Source of the DNA: Lucinisca nassula
Taxonomy: Eukaryota; Mollusca; Bivalvia; Lucinida; Lucinidae
Direction: 5' to 3'
DNA: 64,000 bases
Assembly: GCA_963580285.1 (NCBI GenBank)
Contig: OY757011.1
Coordinates: forward strand, 151,961,092-152,025,091
A program made the position numbers and the translations under genes. The notes beneath the pieces are model-generated. The model was not told the origin of the DNA. It made no database searches and saw nothing but the letters and a program-made list of their open reading frames with translations. Of this stretch, positions 43,776 through 54,890 are shown in pieces (the stretch's first letter is position 1; every line of letters begins with the position of its first letter).

Positions 43776-43910
43776 AGTTGAGCATGAAAAACTTTATAAC
43801 CCCAGAGTTTGGCTGATCTTATTCTGTTATTTATTTAATATTTTTCAGATTTGCAGTCTCTTTCGGTCGCTGAATGTCGACTTAATTGTTTTGTCTTTTT
43901 ATTGGCATTA

Positions 43911-44190
43911 CATCACGTGAACAAGTCCGTGAAATAAAGACCCCCTAAACCCCACTTTCCATAGAGAAAACTGGGGTTTACGGGGGGTAAACATTAAAGT
44001 TTCCTTATTTCTGCTGCAAGACATAGGTTGTGGGTACTCGTTAGAACCGTCTCAATGAGGCAGTGCTAACGGGCACCCAAAACCTCTGTTTGGAGTATAA
44101 ATAAGAAAAATATCACAAATTTTCATCAGAAAAAGTACCTTTTTGAGGTTTAAAAAATGCACTATATCACAAGGATGAGTTATCGTAATG
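43911..44190. mobile_element. Foldback MITE (subfamily A)
   Basis: CATCACGTGAACAAGTCCGT at the left, AAGGATGAGTTATCGTAATG at the right, degenerate central palindrome (TTAGAACCGTCTCA / TGAGGCAGTGCTAA). Confidence 0.85.
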
Positions 44191-44399
44191 ATTGTTTAAA
44201 CAATTAGTATGCATAAAATGGTATAACATGATTTGGAGTTTGTCAGATCAACTTATTTCACTACTAGATATTTTATTAAACAAAATTTCGCGCAATTCAT
44301 GAAGTGCTAACAGCAATGCTTGGTTAGGCTTCCGTAACGAACGTCCATAATCTACTATTAGGATCGAAAGACGGAAACATATTATATTGCATAACATAG

Positions 44400-44890
44400 G
44401 AGCATCAGGGTAACACGTCCGCGTAAAGCCCACTTTATATAGAGAAAAGTCGAATTTACATGCGCACACATTATTCCCTTATTTTTGCTCAAAAGTACTC
44501 ATTAGAACGGCCTAAATGAGGCCGTTCTAACGACTATCCGCAATCTATGTTTGGACTAGAAATATGAAAAATCAGAAACTTTTATCTGAAAAATGCTTTT
44601 TCTAGACGTATGAACTGCACGCAAACACGCCTATATAATTTTGACCCCATCAAACACCACTTTTGTATTGTAAAACTGGGGTTTACAGGCGTGCACATTA
44701 TTTTCCTTATTTCTGATAAAAACATAGATTGTGAGTACTCGTTAGAACCGCCTCACCGAGGCAGTTATAACGAGTTCTACAATCTATGTTTTGAGCAGAA
44801 ATATGAAAAATATAAGGATTTATATCTGAAAGTTTTAATTTGGGGGTTAAAACTTTACCAGTATATTTGAATAGGTATGTTTTCGTGATG
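44400..44890. mobile_element. Two adjacent foldback MITEs
   Basis: About 44405-44617 has palindrome CATTAGAACGGCCTAAATGA / complement. About 44618-44890 is subfamily B, AAACACGCCTATATAATTTT to AATAGGTATGTTTTCGTGAT, with palindrome TTAGAACCGCCTCA / TGAGGCAGTTATAA. Confidence 0.75.
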
Positions 44891-44944
44891 AGACGCCATT
44901 TTTTGTACAAGGATATGTTATCGTAATTAAGAAATGGATCACAG

Positions 44945-45030
44945 TTTGGAGGTCAGTTGTAAAGTAGTTCAAATCACGAGCGCGCTACGCGCTCGTGATT
45001 TGTCTACTTACAACTGACCGACAAACTGAG
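44945..45030. repeat. Perfect-core hairpin
   Basis: AAATCACGAGCGCG-CTA-CGCGCTCGTGATTT with outer arms GGTCAGTTGTAAAGTAG / CTACTTACAACTGACC. It is likely a small palindromic element. Confidence 0.8.
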
Positions 45031-45349
45031 TTTTAGTACTCAACAAATACCAGACTAGAGCTGATCTATTTCGATTCTAACACGCTGAAAATCGTCAATA
45101 ATGTTGTTGTTGCCTTCAAAATCTCACAACCTTTCGCCATTGTTAGAAGAAACCCCGCTAAAATTATTGACTGAAACACGCATTTATATCTTTATATTAC
45201 ATGCATTACAGAGAAATACCATGATTTCTACCAGACATAAACTTGGTATTTTCCTTTTTGCTAAGAAGAAATATTTCCTCTTAGCCGGGGAAATAAATCC
45301 CTTCAGCTGGAACTACTTTATGTACAAGATACGAGATACCGCTTTGCAG

Positions 45350-46150
45350 TGAAATTGTTCTATTCAAACGCGGGAAAGTATCAATCACGGCGACGTTATT
45401 CATGACGTCATTGTAATGGCGTCTAAGAAATATCAACAGACGTTCAGAATGCGTGACGTTTGAGTCGGATGCAACGCTGAAACAAAAGAAAACATGGATA
45501 TGACCATTGATTAGGATGTAAGTTTTGCTTTATTTAATCTAACGTTTAACTTGTTTTATCACTGAAACACTTTGTTTCTTCTATTTTTGTTCAAAACTGT
45601 AGAAAGCGCTTTCAAAATGGCGCCCATCCAGTTGTTCTTCCACCCAGATTCTGTAACACTTCGCTGATTGAACCGTTTACATGAGCTGTAAACAGTCAAC
45701 TGAACGGGCATTCAGATCCAAAATTCAAGATCCAAACTCCCCTAAAAGTCTATGGAAGTGCATGTAATATACAGATTATACATTTCTCCTATTTGAAATA
45801 TGGGATTTATAAACCTCGGGAGGTAAAATAATCCGTTAAAGAAACTCGTGCTTCGCACTCGTTTCTTTATCGGATTGTTTTACCTCCCTCTGTTTATAAA
45901 TCCCATATTTCAACTAGGAGAATGAATAATCTCTATTTCTAACGTTTTCGATGCGAAAATATGACGTTACACCGTCTAACGTCAAGGTAATCGACTAGTG
46001 ACGTCATAAATTGGCAGTTTTTAATGCCGTCACTCGTCACGCTCTTCCTTGCCGTGATTTGTTGTGGAATAAAACAGTTATTTTCCATTGCCTATATAGG
46101 CGCGCTGTGTTAGAATATGCAATAAAAGTCATTTCCATAACCACCAAATA
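45350..46150. repeat. Hairpin-bearing repeat, possible MITE
   Basis: 45778-45930 is a long imperfect hairpin (AAATATGGGATTTATAAACC / ...TTTATAAATCCCATATTT; centre AACTCGTGCTTCGCACTCGTT). AATCACGGC near 45385 and GCCGTGATT near 46050 are inverted too, which would make a ~680-bp element. No target duplication seen. Confidence 0.55.
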
Positions 46151-46212
46151 TCGCATTATATGACATGTTATCATAACCCCAATGACATCCACAACTATTT
46201 TTTTTCTCGCAG

Positions 46213-46335
46213 GCTACCTTATCCCCGTTATGTTGGAGGAGTAATATCGTTTACACCACAACAATACAGAGATATCAATGGATTCAGCAATGTGTACTTC
46301 GGCTGGGGCGCGGAGGATGATGATCTCAGGCTCAG
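46213..46335 (+). CDS. B4GALT-like: Beta-1,4-galactosyltransferase-like, exon 4 (WGxEDDD motif)
   Basis: The acceptor TTTTCTCGCAG| completes Gln195. The segment reads LPYPRYVGGVISFTPQQYRD, then INGFSNVYFGWGAEDDDLRL, and ends in phase 2 at AG|GTATAT. It matches LPYxxYFGGVSAL..F..INGFxNxYWGWGGEDDDxxxR. Tyr201 (LPYPRY) aligns with bovine B4GALT1 Tyr289, the residue known to favour UDP-Gal; isoleucine or leucine there allows GalNAc. Two departures stand out: the usual FGG is VGG, and WGGEDDD is WGAEDDD (Ala228). Confidence 0.93.
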
Positions 46336-46439
46336 GTATATCCCGTTTACAAGCCCGAATAAACATGTACGAATCTCACTCAATATTTAAAAAAAGTCGG
46401 GGTTTACAAGGGTATATTTTTTTCAAGAAGATTTTTTTA

Positions 46440-47450
46440 AGATTTTTCCTATATAAGTCAATATAAAACCAAAGGGTCCCTGAGCGGGTGGCATTTTTGG
46501 CCCCAGGGCTCTAATTTGAACAATCTTGATAGAGGTCAACTAGATGATACTTCAAACCAAATATCAAAACCTGGGCCTTGCGGTTACAGAGAAGACGATT
46601 TTTTAAAGATTTTTCCTATATAAGTCATTGTAAAACCAAAGGGCCCCAGGGCGGGGGCATTTTGTCGCAAGGGCTATAATTTGAACAATCTTGGTAGAGG
46701 TTCACTAGATGAAGCTACACACCAAATATCAAAGACCTGGGCCTTGTGGTTTCAGAGAAGATTTTTTCCTTTTCAAGTCAATGTAAAACCAAAGAGCCCC
46801 GGGGCGGGGGCATTTCTGGGCCCGTGGCTATAGAGTAATTTGAATAATCTTGATAGAGGTCCACTAGATGAAGCTACACACCAAATATCAAAGACCTGGG
46901 CCTTGCGGTTTCAGAGGAGAAGGTTTTTTTCCTATATTAGTCAAAGTAAAACCAAAGGGCCCCGGAGCGGGGGCATTTTTGGCCCCAGGGCTATCATTTG
47001 AAAATCTTGGGAGAGGTCCACTAGATGATACTACAGACCAAATTTGAAAGTCTTGGGCTTTCTTCTTCCGATGTAAGGGTATTGATCCTGGCGGCACGTC
47101 TTTGTGGTTTCAGAGGAGGGGATTTTTCCTATAAAAGTCAATGTAGAACCAAAGGGCCCCGGGGCGGGAACATTTTTGGCCCCAGGGCTATAATTTGAAC
47201 AATTGTGATAGAGGTCCACAAGACGAACCTTCATACCAAAAATTAAACACCTCAGCCTTCTGGTTTCGGAGAAGAATATTTTTCAAGTTTTTCCGTGTAT
47301 AAGTCAAACCCAAGTCTGGTTTTGGAGAAGATTTTTCAAGTTTTTCCCTGTATAAGTCAATGTAAAAACAAAGGGTCCCGGGCGGGGGCATTTTCGGACA
47401 GTCTTGATACAGGTCCACTAGATGAAGCTTCAACCCAAAAATCAAAGACC
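46440..47450. repeat. Intron 4 core-repeat array
   Basis: About six units of 160-220 bp share TTTTCCTATATAAGTCAATG, AACCAAAGGGCCCCGGGGCG, GGGCTATAATTTGAACAATC and GAGGTCCACTAGATGAAGCT. The same core occurs inside the minus-strand element at 53003-54890, there in the same orientation as here relative to the + strand. No termini of the parent element are seen. Confidence 0.85.
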
Positions 47451-47465
47451 TGGACCTTGCGGTTC

Positions 47466-47515
<50 letters not shown>

Positions 47516-47835
47516 TCGGGTTTAACGTCGCTTTCAACAATTTTTCTGTCATATCACGACGGTGTCTGGTTGCGACAGGGAGCTCAATGCTCACTTTTAT
47601 AGTGCTGCCTCACTGAAGTATCTTGTCCCAGACACATTACATGATACCACACCCAGTCACATTATCCTGACACTGGGTCGAACAGTCCTAGCTCTACCCC
47701 GTAAATCTGAGTTCCAAGCAAGGAGCAGCTAGTATCATTTTTAACGACTTGGGTATGTCGCTGCCCGGGATCGAACCCGTGACCTCCCGTTCCCCGGAGC
47801 GGACACTCTACCAACTGAGCTATCGGGGCCGGTTG
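47466..47835 (-). mobile_element. SINE, family S4, ending in a (CA)n tract
   Basis: On the - strand: tRNA head GGCCCCGATAGCTCAGTTGG + TAGAGTG (A box), GGTCACGGGTTCGATCCCGG (B box), a long body with CTTCAGTGAGGCAGCACTAT, and the tail TTGTTGAAAGCGACGTTAAA + CCC, then CA repeats (TG repeats here, about 47466-47512). It carries an unusually intact tRNA-like head. Confidence 0.88.
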
Positions 47836-48271
47836 CGGTTCCAGAGAAAAATTTTTTTTTAAAAGATTATTCATATATAAGTCAATGTAGAGTTCTTAAA
47901 GTTCAAGAATTTTGCTAAATTGACAATAGATCAAATTAACCAGGCATCCCATAAATGTTGCAAAGTGGTAAGGTAGGAGATTCTTTTTGTCATATATGGA
48001 TTAAAACGTGCCACCCATGTCGCTGCACAGTCCCATTAAAGCATTAAAAAAAACTAGAAAAGTGACACCTTACTTGCTGTAATTCTCTTAGATCCAGCAA
48101 GGCGTACAAAAGGTACAGACGGAATGGCAAAAATATTAGACCCTGACCAGGAGCAGTCTGATCTTTGTCTGCAGTGTTTGCATAACTGCCCCAATACTTA
48201 TGATCATTACGGTACTATGTCGATATTCCGTAGATATTGTCCATGGTTATCAGCGTTTGTGTTTGTTTCAG

Positions 48272-48367
48272 AATATTTAAAGCTGGATACGAGCTTGAGA
48301 GAGTACCTTTCGATATAGGAGTGTTCGAAGCTTTAGACCATCCAAGTGATGTCGACAACTTTGACAG
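48272..48367 (+). CDS. B4GALT-like: Beta-1,4-galactosyltransferase-like, exon 5
   Basis: The acceptor TTTGTTTCAG| and donor AG|GTACGT bound 96 nt, phase 2 to phase 2. Codes IFKAGYELERVPFDIGVFEA then LDHPSDVDNFDR. It corresponds to the flexible-loop segment of the family that ends M-x-x-H...NP.RF.LL. The metal-ligand His is present (His259, LDH), but the usual Met three residues before it is Ala256, and the loop after it is about six residues shorter than in bovine B4GALT1. Phase, length and the position between exons 4 and 6 support the exon. Confidence 0.85.
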
Positions 48368-48844
48368 GTACGTGCACCAGTCACATTGGTATGGCACGGC
48401 ATGGCGTGAGATTTTTATGTTACCGCTAAACTAGACAGAATTAATTTTCTCACTCTCGGAAGACTTTCGCATAGAGGGATCTAAAATTGAAAGTGGTCTG
48501 TAAGTTACATTAGCCCAAAGAGTGGTGACAGCAAGAAACAGAAAACGTAGGCAGTCGTTTGAACCACCCCGATACAAATATAGAATAGTGGTGCTTATCC
48601 GACCATAATCTATGCTTTGAAAGGTGAACGAAAACTAATACTGCCTTGTACAACACCCCTTTTCCTTACCGGTATATAAAATGTTTTTTTTTTCCAGTGA
48701 TTCGTTAAACTGAATAGTTGAAGCCTGGGGTCTGTGAATTAGTTTAAAATACACTGTATAGGAAATTATTCCCAAGAGACATGGCGGCCCAAACAAGAAA
48801 CTTTGGTTTTACACTGGAATTAATGTGTTTTTGTTTCTTTTCAG

Positions 48845-49058
48845 GCTTGAAATACTTTACCACGCAGAGCAAAGACTTAGAACAGATGGGTTAAATTCTC
48901 TTAAATATAAAATCATCTCCATAGAAAAGAGACCTTTGTATACATGGCTTTACATCCAAGTTAATGAAACAGACTATGATACGAAACCGGTGTTCTCCTT
49001 TCTTACTAAACATATTCTTACACTGAGACCATGCATTTTTAACTATTTCTTATGCTGA
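48845..49058 (+). CDS. B4GALT-like: Beta-1,4-galactosyltransferase-like, terminal exon
   Basis: The acceptor TCTTTTCAG| restores Arg, then LEILYHAEQRLRTDGLNSLK + YKIISIEKRPLYTWLYIQVN. This matches L..a...m..DGLnsL.Y.v...e..pLYT.i.v.i, the conserved C-terminus of the family. About 26 more residues follow (ETDYDTKPVFSFLTKHILTL...) to TGA at 49056-49058. That tail is not part of the usual domain and ends in a hydrophobic stretch. Only 14 bp after the stop codon lies a TTAA-flanked MITE, so the 3' UTR is mostly transposon. Confidence 0.93.
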
Positions 49059-49072
49059 TCCCTTAACCCTTG

Positions 49073-49274
49073 TCCTGCTGAATATTTAAATATGTCACAC
49101 CCACTGATGATTATCAGCCAATCAGACCACTTGATGCAAATTATTGCAACAAATTCATAATCTGGATGGCAAACAATGAGATCCTGATCAGATGGCTTCT
49201 TCAGAAGCCATCTGATCTGGATCTACATTGTTTCAAAGATAGGGCATATCCGGGCTCAGCAGGACAAGGGTTAA
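49073..49274. mobile_element. TTAA-flanked MITE, family 2, in the 3' UTR
   Basis: TTAACCCTTGTCCTGCTGAA and the inverted TCAGCAGGACAAGGGTTAA, TTAA at both ends (49073-49076, 49271-49274). The hairpin GATCAGATGGCTTCTTC / GAAGCCATCTGATC is at its centre. Confidence 0.9.
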
Positions 49275-49391
49275 TTCAAGCTGTTGTGGGATTATATGGT
49301 TCAACTTCACAGATATGTGTACCAAGGACTGAGGATGATGACCTTGCGTTGAAGTTGTCAGTTGTCATACTGATAAAATAACAGTGCTTAC

Positions 49392-49397
49392 AATAAA
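49392..49397 (+). other. Candidate polyadenylation signal AATAAA (B4GALT-like)
   Basis: First AATAAA after the stop codon, 334 nt downstream and beyond the MITE. Confidence 0.4.
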
Positions 49398-49794
49398 TGA
49401 ATCTCGCGATACTGTATGACCCTGATGGCCTATTGCAGAAGAAAAATGTTTGGAGATACCACTGGTCATTTCAGCAAACACAAGCATGAACTAGCGACAT
49501 GCATATGCCTTTACTATCAGTTAGGCTGGACAATTATAAAAACAGCTTTATAAACGTTTTAAATGTTTCTTATATCCTTGCATACCTGCTTTGAAAAAAA
49601 TGGCGTGCTTTTTTTGTTTCTTCATGGAGGAAGCCAATTTGGGAAAGAGTGGCAAATCTACACCAGGTATGCGTCCGAGTTTATAAACGTAGCCTTCTAC
49701 CTGCGCATATATAATACTACTGTAAAGACATCGTCTTTATTGATATCGCTTTATCCTTAATACTTGTTTACAATGATTCAGGTCATGTCAAACC
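49398..49794. other. No feature recognised
   Basis: Unique-looking AT-rich sequence; no ORF, hairpin or repeat family identified. Confidence 0.5.
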
Positions 49795-49933
49795 AATAAA
49801 ACCTCATAAACCAGGGGTCGTGGGTTCGATCCCAGATTCTCCAGACTTTCGGATGAGTCCTTAAACCGTGGTCCCGTCTCCGTATGGCTTTAGCTGTTGT
49901 TGGGACGTAAAACAACACACACACACGCACACA

Positions 49934-49973
<40 letters not shown>

Positions 49974-50125
49974 TAAGAATGTTGTATGCTATACAAATAT
50001 ATAAGCAGGGATGGCCCGACTCGCACCACTTTGCCCGAGCAGGTTTGGACCTTCTTAGCGGTATACGAGTAATCAATTGTTCAACCGATTTCAGCTTTGC
50101 GCGGTAGCACTATACAGCCCAATCC
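49795..50125 (+). mobile_element. S3 SINE with (CA)n tail, then S5 fragment
   Basis: AACCAGGGGTCGTGGGTTCG + ATCCC (B box), CAGACTTTCGGATGAGTCCT, GTTGGGACGTAAAAC, then a CA tract (49914-49970). About 50005-50125 has GGGATGGCCCGACTCGCACC and CGATTTCAGCTTTGCGCGGT, part of family S5 on the - strand. Confidence 0.75.
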
Positions 50126-50299
50126 GTTTTCCAAGATTATTTTGAATTAACCTATATTTGATTTTACATATTTTACTTATTTCCAACAATTCTATTATTA
50201 TGAATTCATTTCCAAACTATTTTTATGCGTAAAACTGTCTTGTTAAGTTACATTTAGAATACTTTAATCAGATGGAAAAATAGCTTTTCGAAACTCAAC

Positions 50300-51340
50300 T
50301 TAAGGTATAGCAAACTGTCAACCTGGCACACGGGCTATAATTTACCGTTATTCAGAATGTTGACAGGTTTCTAGAAAAGCAACCCATAATATTCCGAATT
50401 ATAAGAATAATCATAAAATATGCTTATTTTAAAAGTGTATTTTTGTTGTAAGAAGAAAAAATAATAAATCAGTTTTTTAGAAAATTGCCTTTCAAAATGG
50501 TAAATATTTCAACATCGGTTTCTCCATTGTCCGTACTCGGAAACAATCAGTTTTTACATCGACCTAAAGTAAATTCCGTGTACTAGCCACAATGAGGAGT
50601 AGTTTTACCTAAAACTGCCATAATAACATTATATCCATCATTTTAAAACTCCACCGAACGGTCATACTGGCAGCCATTACTGTTAACATGATTGGATAAT
50701 TCTCCAGGTAAATATGCCAATAGTGGGTAAAAAACAACTGCAGAATTTATTTTAAATGTTTTGTCTTTTTTGTGCCCAGATCATGATTTCCTTCATTATT
50801 CCGATAATTTGGTAACTATTATTATGCATACAATAGATACAGGAGGAGAATACTATTTGTTTTGTTCAAAAGACATCATAACGATTTTGACAGAATTCTT
50901 ATTATCGCTATGTTTATTTACCCAAGCGTTAAAATTAATCAGTGCGTAATACTGAATACATGGATGACAATGCACAGTGAATTGAATTGGGGTTTTATTG
51001 GCATGATGTCATTATTTTTTTTTTTTTTGGGGGGGGGGGGGGGTGTCACGTCGTTCCTGGTAAAAGACAAAAGTATATTTTGATGAAAATGGTATGTTTC
51101 TAATGTAGGACAATAAGGAAACTAACGTTCAAAAATGGATCATTTTGAAAGGTATTTTTTTAAAAAGTGAATTTTTATTTTGTTCTATCAACAACAAGGA
51201 TATACAAATATGAATGTTTTATGATTATTCATATAGTTTGGAACATTATGGGTTGTTTTTCTAGAAACATGTCAACATGCTGAACACCCATAATTTTTAG
51301 ACCACGTGCCAGGAAGACGTTTTGATAGTCCTTAAGGTCT
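50300..51340. mobile_element. Inverted-repeat element with ~245-bp arms
   Basis: Arm 1 (about 50300-50550: ACTTAAGGTATAGCAAACTG, GTTGACAGGTTTCTAGAAAA) is the reverse complement of arm 2 (about 51090-51340: TTTTTCTAGAAACATGTCAA, TTTTGATAGTCCTTAAGG). The ~540-bp spacer has no recognisable ORF; a T-run then G-run lies at 51018-51040. Confidence 0.75.
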
Positions 51341-51711
51341 TCCGCGTACACATGGGTGAATACAAGTAGGTAAAGCAGCATATCGCTTGTGGCGTTTTAT
51401 AAATATGTGCTTTGTTTTGTGTCAAATGTATGTAATTGTTTTACTTCAAATACATTTGCTGCCTTACTTCTTGACATCTTCAGATATCTTATCTCTATTT
51501 AAAGTTATATCCTATATTATCTGTTTTAAAGAAATGAAAATATGTTTTTCAAAGCATTTCAGTTGTTTATTTATGGTGGCTTATGTGGACCAAGTATTCC
51601 TCAGAAAAATACCAGAGACAGTATTCACTAAGTAAAAATGCTGTCATGGAAGGAGATAGTAGCATTTGCATAAGGCAGGCCAAATTTACCTCTTCAGTTC
51701 AAATATGGGAA
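51341..51711. other. No feature recognised
   Basis: A short AT-rich open frame (51387-51635) has no recognisable motif and an AT bias typical of intergenic sequence here. Confidence 0.5.
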
Positions 51712-52340
51712 CACAGTAGAAGTAAAACAAAGATCAGGAATCGATACAATTAACTTACTCCACCCACCAAAGACACCAAAGGGAAAGAAACACAAACATG
51801 AAGCGACCAGACCATAATGGAAACCTAAACAAAGGAAGGCCATAAGGACAGTTACTTTCCCACAAAATGGCCAAATGGCCATCCAAAATAAAAAGACACA
51901 AGTGATACACACAGTAAGTAACAAACAACAATATAAATAAACCGCCACAGAATAACCGCCTTGGAACGGTCAGTGGAAAGAATTCCACTGGGGGGGGGGG
52001 GGGGGGGGCTTAAATCGATTTTGCATGGCCATAATCCTCGCCCTTACCTCTGTCGCGGTAGACACTAATTTTTTTTAGTCCGCATGAAGGCTTCCTAACT
52101 CATCAGTGTAACATCTCCGAGAACATACAAATCAAAAAACTACAGAGATGAAACAAGGTTAAGGACTCGACAACATACAACAAAAGAATAGCTGGAGCAA
52201 AAGAAAACCAACAGTTAGACTCCGAGGGGCCCGACCAGACGGAACATCAGGCGCCAACTAACATAAAGAATACTAAAATAAAATAAAATTTCATTTATGT
52301 TTTTACGCTGGAACCGTCATATAATCTTGCTTTAAGCAGT
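51712..52340 (+). mobile_element. Interspersed repeat 'A'
   Basis: From AGATCAGGAATCGATACAAT through CACCAAAGGGAAAGAAACAC, TCCCACAAAATGGCCAAATG, a G-run (51991-52008), CATGAAGGCTTCCTAACTCA and CTCCGAGGGGCCCGACCAGA to TTTACGCTGGAACCGT. It is the least interrupted copy in the window. Confidence 0.8.
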
Positions 52341-52379
52341 TTGTTTCGGTCAAATTCTTATTAGTTTTTCCTGCACTTA

Positions 52380-52560
52380 AATGCCCATAATTAAAGCTGT
52401 ATCTGCTCGTTATAGCCGCCTCAATGAGGCGGTTCTAACGAGTACCCATAGTTTATGACACGTTTTGAGCAAGAATAATGAAACAAATGTATACACATGT
52501 AAACCCCACTTTTCTCTATACAATTGGGGTATTCAGGGGTCTTACTTTCACGTATTTGTT
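52380..52560. mobile_element. Foldback MITE, partial
   Basis: CTCGTTATAGCCGCCTCA / TGAGGCGGTTCTAACGAGTA centre, then GTATACACATGTAAACCCCA and CTTTCACGTATTTGTTAAGA. The left arm is degraded. Confidence 0.7.
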
Positions 52561-52599
52561 AAGATGGTGATCTTCCAAAACTGTTATTGATATCTTTGC

Positions 52600-52900
52600 C
52601 GTTGTTCAAGGGCCTCAAGGACCTTGTAGGTTAGAGCACTGTCTCTGAATCGTTAGGTCTCTCTCCGCTGTGGGTGCGAGCCTCGCTCGAGTCACATGCA
52701 ATATGCCAAGTTATGCAACGGAAGGGCAGATTTCTCCGGGCACTCCGTTTTTGCTCACCTATGAATGCGTGACATGTGAGACGCCAAGTTCTGCAACGGA
52801 AGGCCAGGTGTTTTTTTATCTGGGTACGTTCTGTTCCCGCCCATTCCTTTTTAATTATCGGCTCGAAAAGACAAAATAATCTTGAAAGGGCAGTAAATCC
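52600..52900 (+). mobile_element. SINE, family S2, with internal duplication
   Basis: TTAGGTCTCTCTCCGCTGTG, GTGCGAGCCTCGCTCGAGTC, then CGCCAAGTTCTGCAACGGAA appears twice in variant form (52696 and 52788), and the tail ATAATCTTGAAAGGGCAGTA. It appears to be a duplicated or recombined copy. Confidence 0.75.
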
Positions 52901-53002
52901 GAAAAATATAGTTTTTATACTATGGTTGAGTATATATATACTCTATGTATTTTTTCTAGTTATCTAAGTCTGAACATTTTCAAAAACCTAATTCATTCGA
53001 TT

Positions 53003-54890
53003 AAACAAGAGAACCACGATGGTCCTATATCGCTCTCCTGAGCTAATAGATCCACATACTTAATATTGAAGTGTCATACAAGCAGACTGCTTAAGACCGT
53101 AACTATAAAATTTATGTTCAAAATTTCCATGTTGGTACTATATGGAGTATAATGTATAACCAGTGCTTTAAAGTAGACCAGTAAGCATACCCCTAGGAGA
53201 CAAAAGACAGTAGTAATAAATGCAATAACACACAATTTGTATGGTTTAGGGGTGCGAATCTGACCGATTTCTGAGGTATTAAGACTTATATGAACTGGAA
53301 GTGGTAGAGTATACCCCCGGCGGACCCCTGTCAGTGTCAATAAATGGGACTCATCCTAAGGAACGATCATAATATATATGCTGTAGGGTCGGGGATCTGA
53401 ACTGTTTCCAAGAGTCTTATGGGAACTGGAGGGGTGGGACATACCCCACTGGATCCCCGTTGTGTCACTGAATGAGCCATATCGTAAGAAACAACACTAT
53501 GTATGGTTAAGGGATTGGGATCTGAACGGTTTGTGAGTTATTATGCTTTATGTGAAATGGACGGGGTGGGACATACCTTCCGGGGACCCACGGTCAGTGT
53601 CATTGAATGTGTCTTATCATAAGGAACAACTATGTACGTGCAATATTTGTAGAGGTCCACTAGATAAAAATAGAAACCAAATATCAAAGGCATGAGCCTT
53701 CTGGTTTCCCTATATGAGTCTTTGTTAAACAAGTGGCCCCTGGGGCGGGACATTTTTGACCCCGGGGCTATCATTTGAACAATCAAGGTAGAGGTCCCCT
53801 AGATGATACAACCCACCAAATATCAAAAGCTTGGCCTTTTTTGTTTCAGAAAAGAAGATTTTTAATTGTTTTTTTTCCTACATGGGTCTATGTAAAACAA
53901 GTGAGCCAGGGACGGGGCCATTTTGGCCCAGGGGCTAAAATATGAAACATGTTGGTAATGGTCCAGTAGATGGAACTTCAAACTAAATATCAAAGGCCTG
54001 GGACTTTTAGTTTCAGACAAGAAGATTTTTAAAGTTTTTTCCTATGTGGGTGTTTGTAAAAGAGTTGATCCCTTGGGTTAGGGCCATTTTCGACACCATG
54101 GCTACCATTTGAATAATATTGGTAGAGGTCCACTAGATGAAGTTGTGTGCTAAATATCAACGACCAGTACCTTCTGGCTTAAGACAAGAAGATTATTCAA
54201 GGCTTATGTATATATGTCTATGTAAAAGAAGTGGACTCAGGGGCGGAGCCACTTTTGGCCCCTAATGAAACTACAAGCCACTGAGCCTCTCGGAGTCAGA
54301 AGAAGACTTTTAAGTTTTTCCCTATATAGACGTTTGTAAAACAAGTGACCCAAAGGGACGGGGCCATTTTTGGGCCCAGGGTCTATGAATTGGACAAGCT
54401 TGGTAAAGGGCCACTAATTGGCACTACAAACCAAATTTAAAAGGCCTGGGCCTTTTAGTTTCAGACAATAAATTCTTTTAAAGATTTTCACTATATCGGC
54501 CTACGTAAAACAAGTGACCCTCGGGAGCATTTTGAACCCAGGGCTATAATTTGAGCAATTCTGGTAGAGGTCCACTAGACGAAGCTACATATTAAATATC
54601 AAGGACCTGAGCCTTCTGGTTTAAGACAAGGGTTTTTGCTGATTTTCTATTTTGTTGTCATGGTAACCAGAGTTCTGCATGAAATAGAATTCTTTGAACA
54701 ACTCTGAAAGAGCTTCACCCAAGGATCATTCCTGTCAAGTTAAGAGATCCACTGTGTGGTTCAGTAGGAGATGGCGATTAAAGATTATGAACGGATGTAC
54801 GACGGGCGACAGACAGGCGGATGAAGGACGGACGACAGATAGAAAGCTGTTACAAGAGCTCAACCGGAGCACTTTGTGCTCATGTGAGCC
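53003..54890 (-). mobile_element. HINE-like element, minus strand
   Basis: Reversed, it starts GGCTCACATGAGCACAAAGT + GCTCCGGTTGAGCTC (inner stem GAGCAC-AAA-GTGCTC), then a TCGTCCGTCC tract. Core units of ~170 bp follow (CCAAATATCAAAGGCCTGGG, GAGGTCCACTAGATGAAGCT on the + strand). The end is CAGGAGAGCGATATAGG, hairpin ACCA-TCG-TGGT, CTCTTGTTT. 53330-53640 has a different core (GATCTGAACNGTTT..GGGACATACC, about 125 bp). Confidence 0.8.

Noticed and set aside
47750..47835. Possible tRNA gene on the - strand with good A and B boxes
   Set aside because: It continues directly into a SINE body and CA tail; it is the tRNA-derived head of an S4 SINE.
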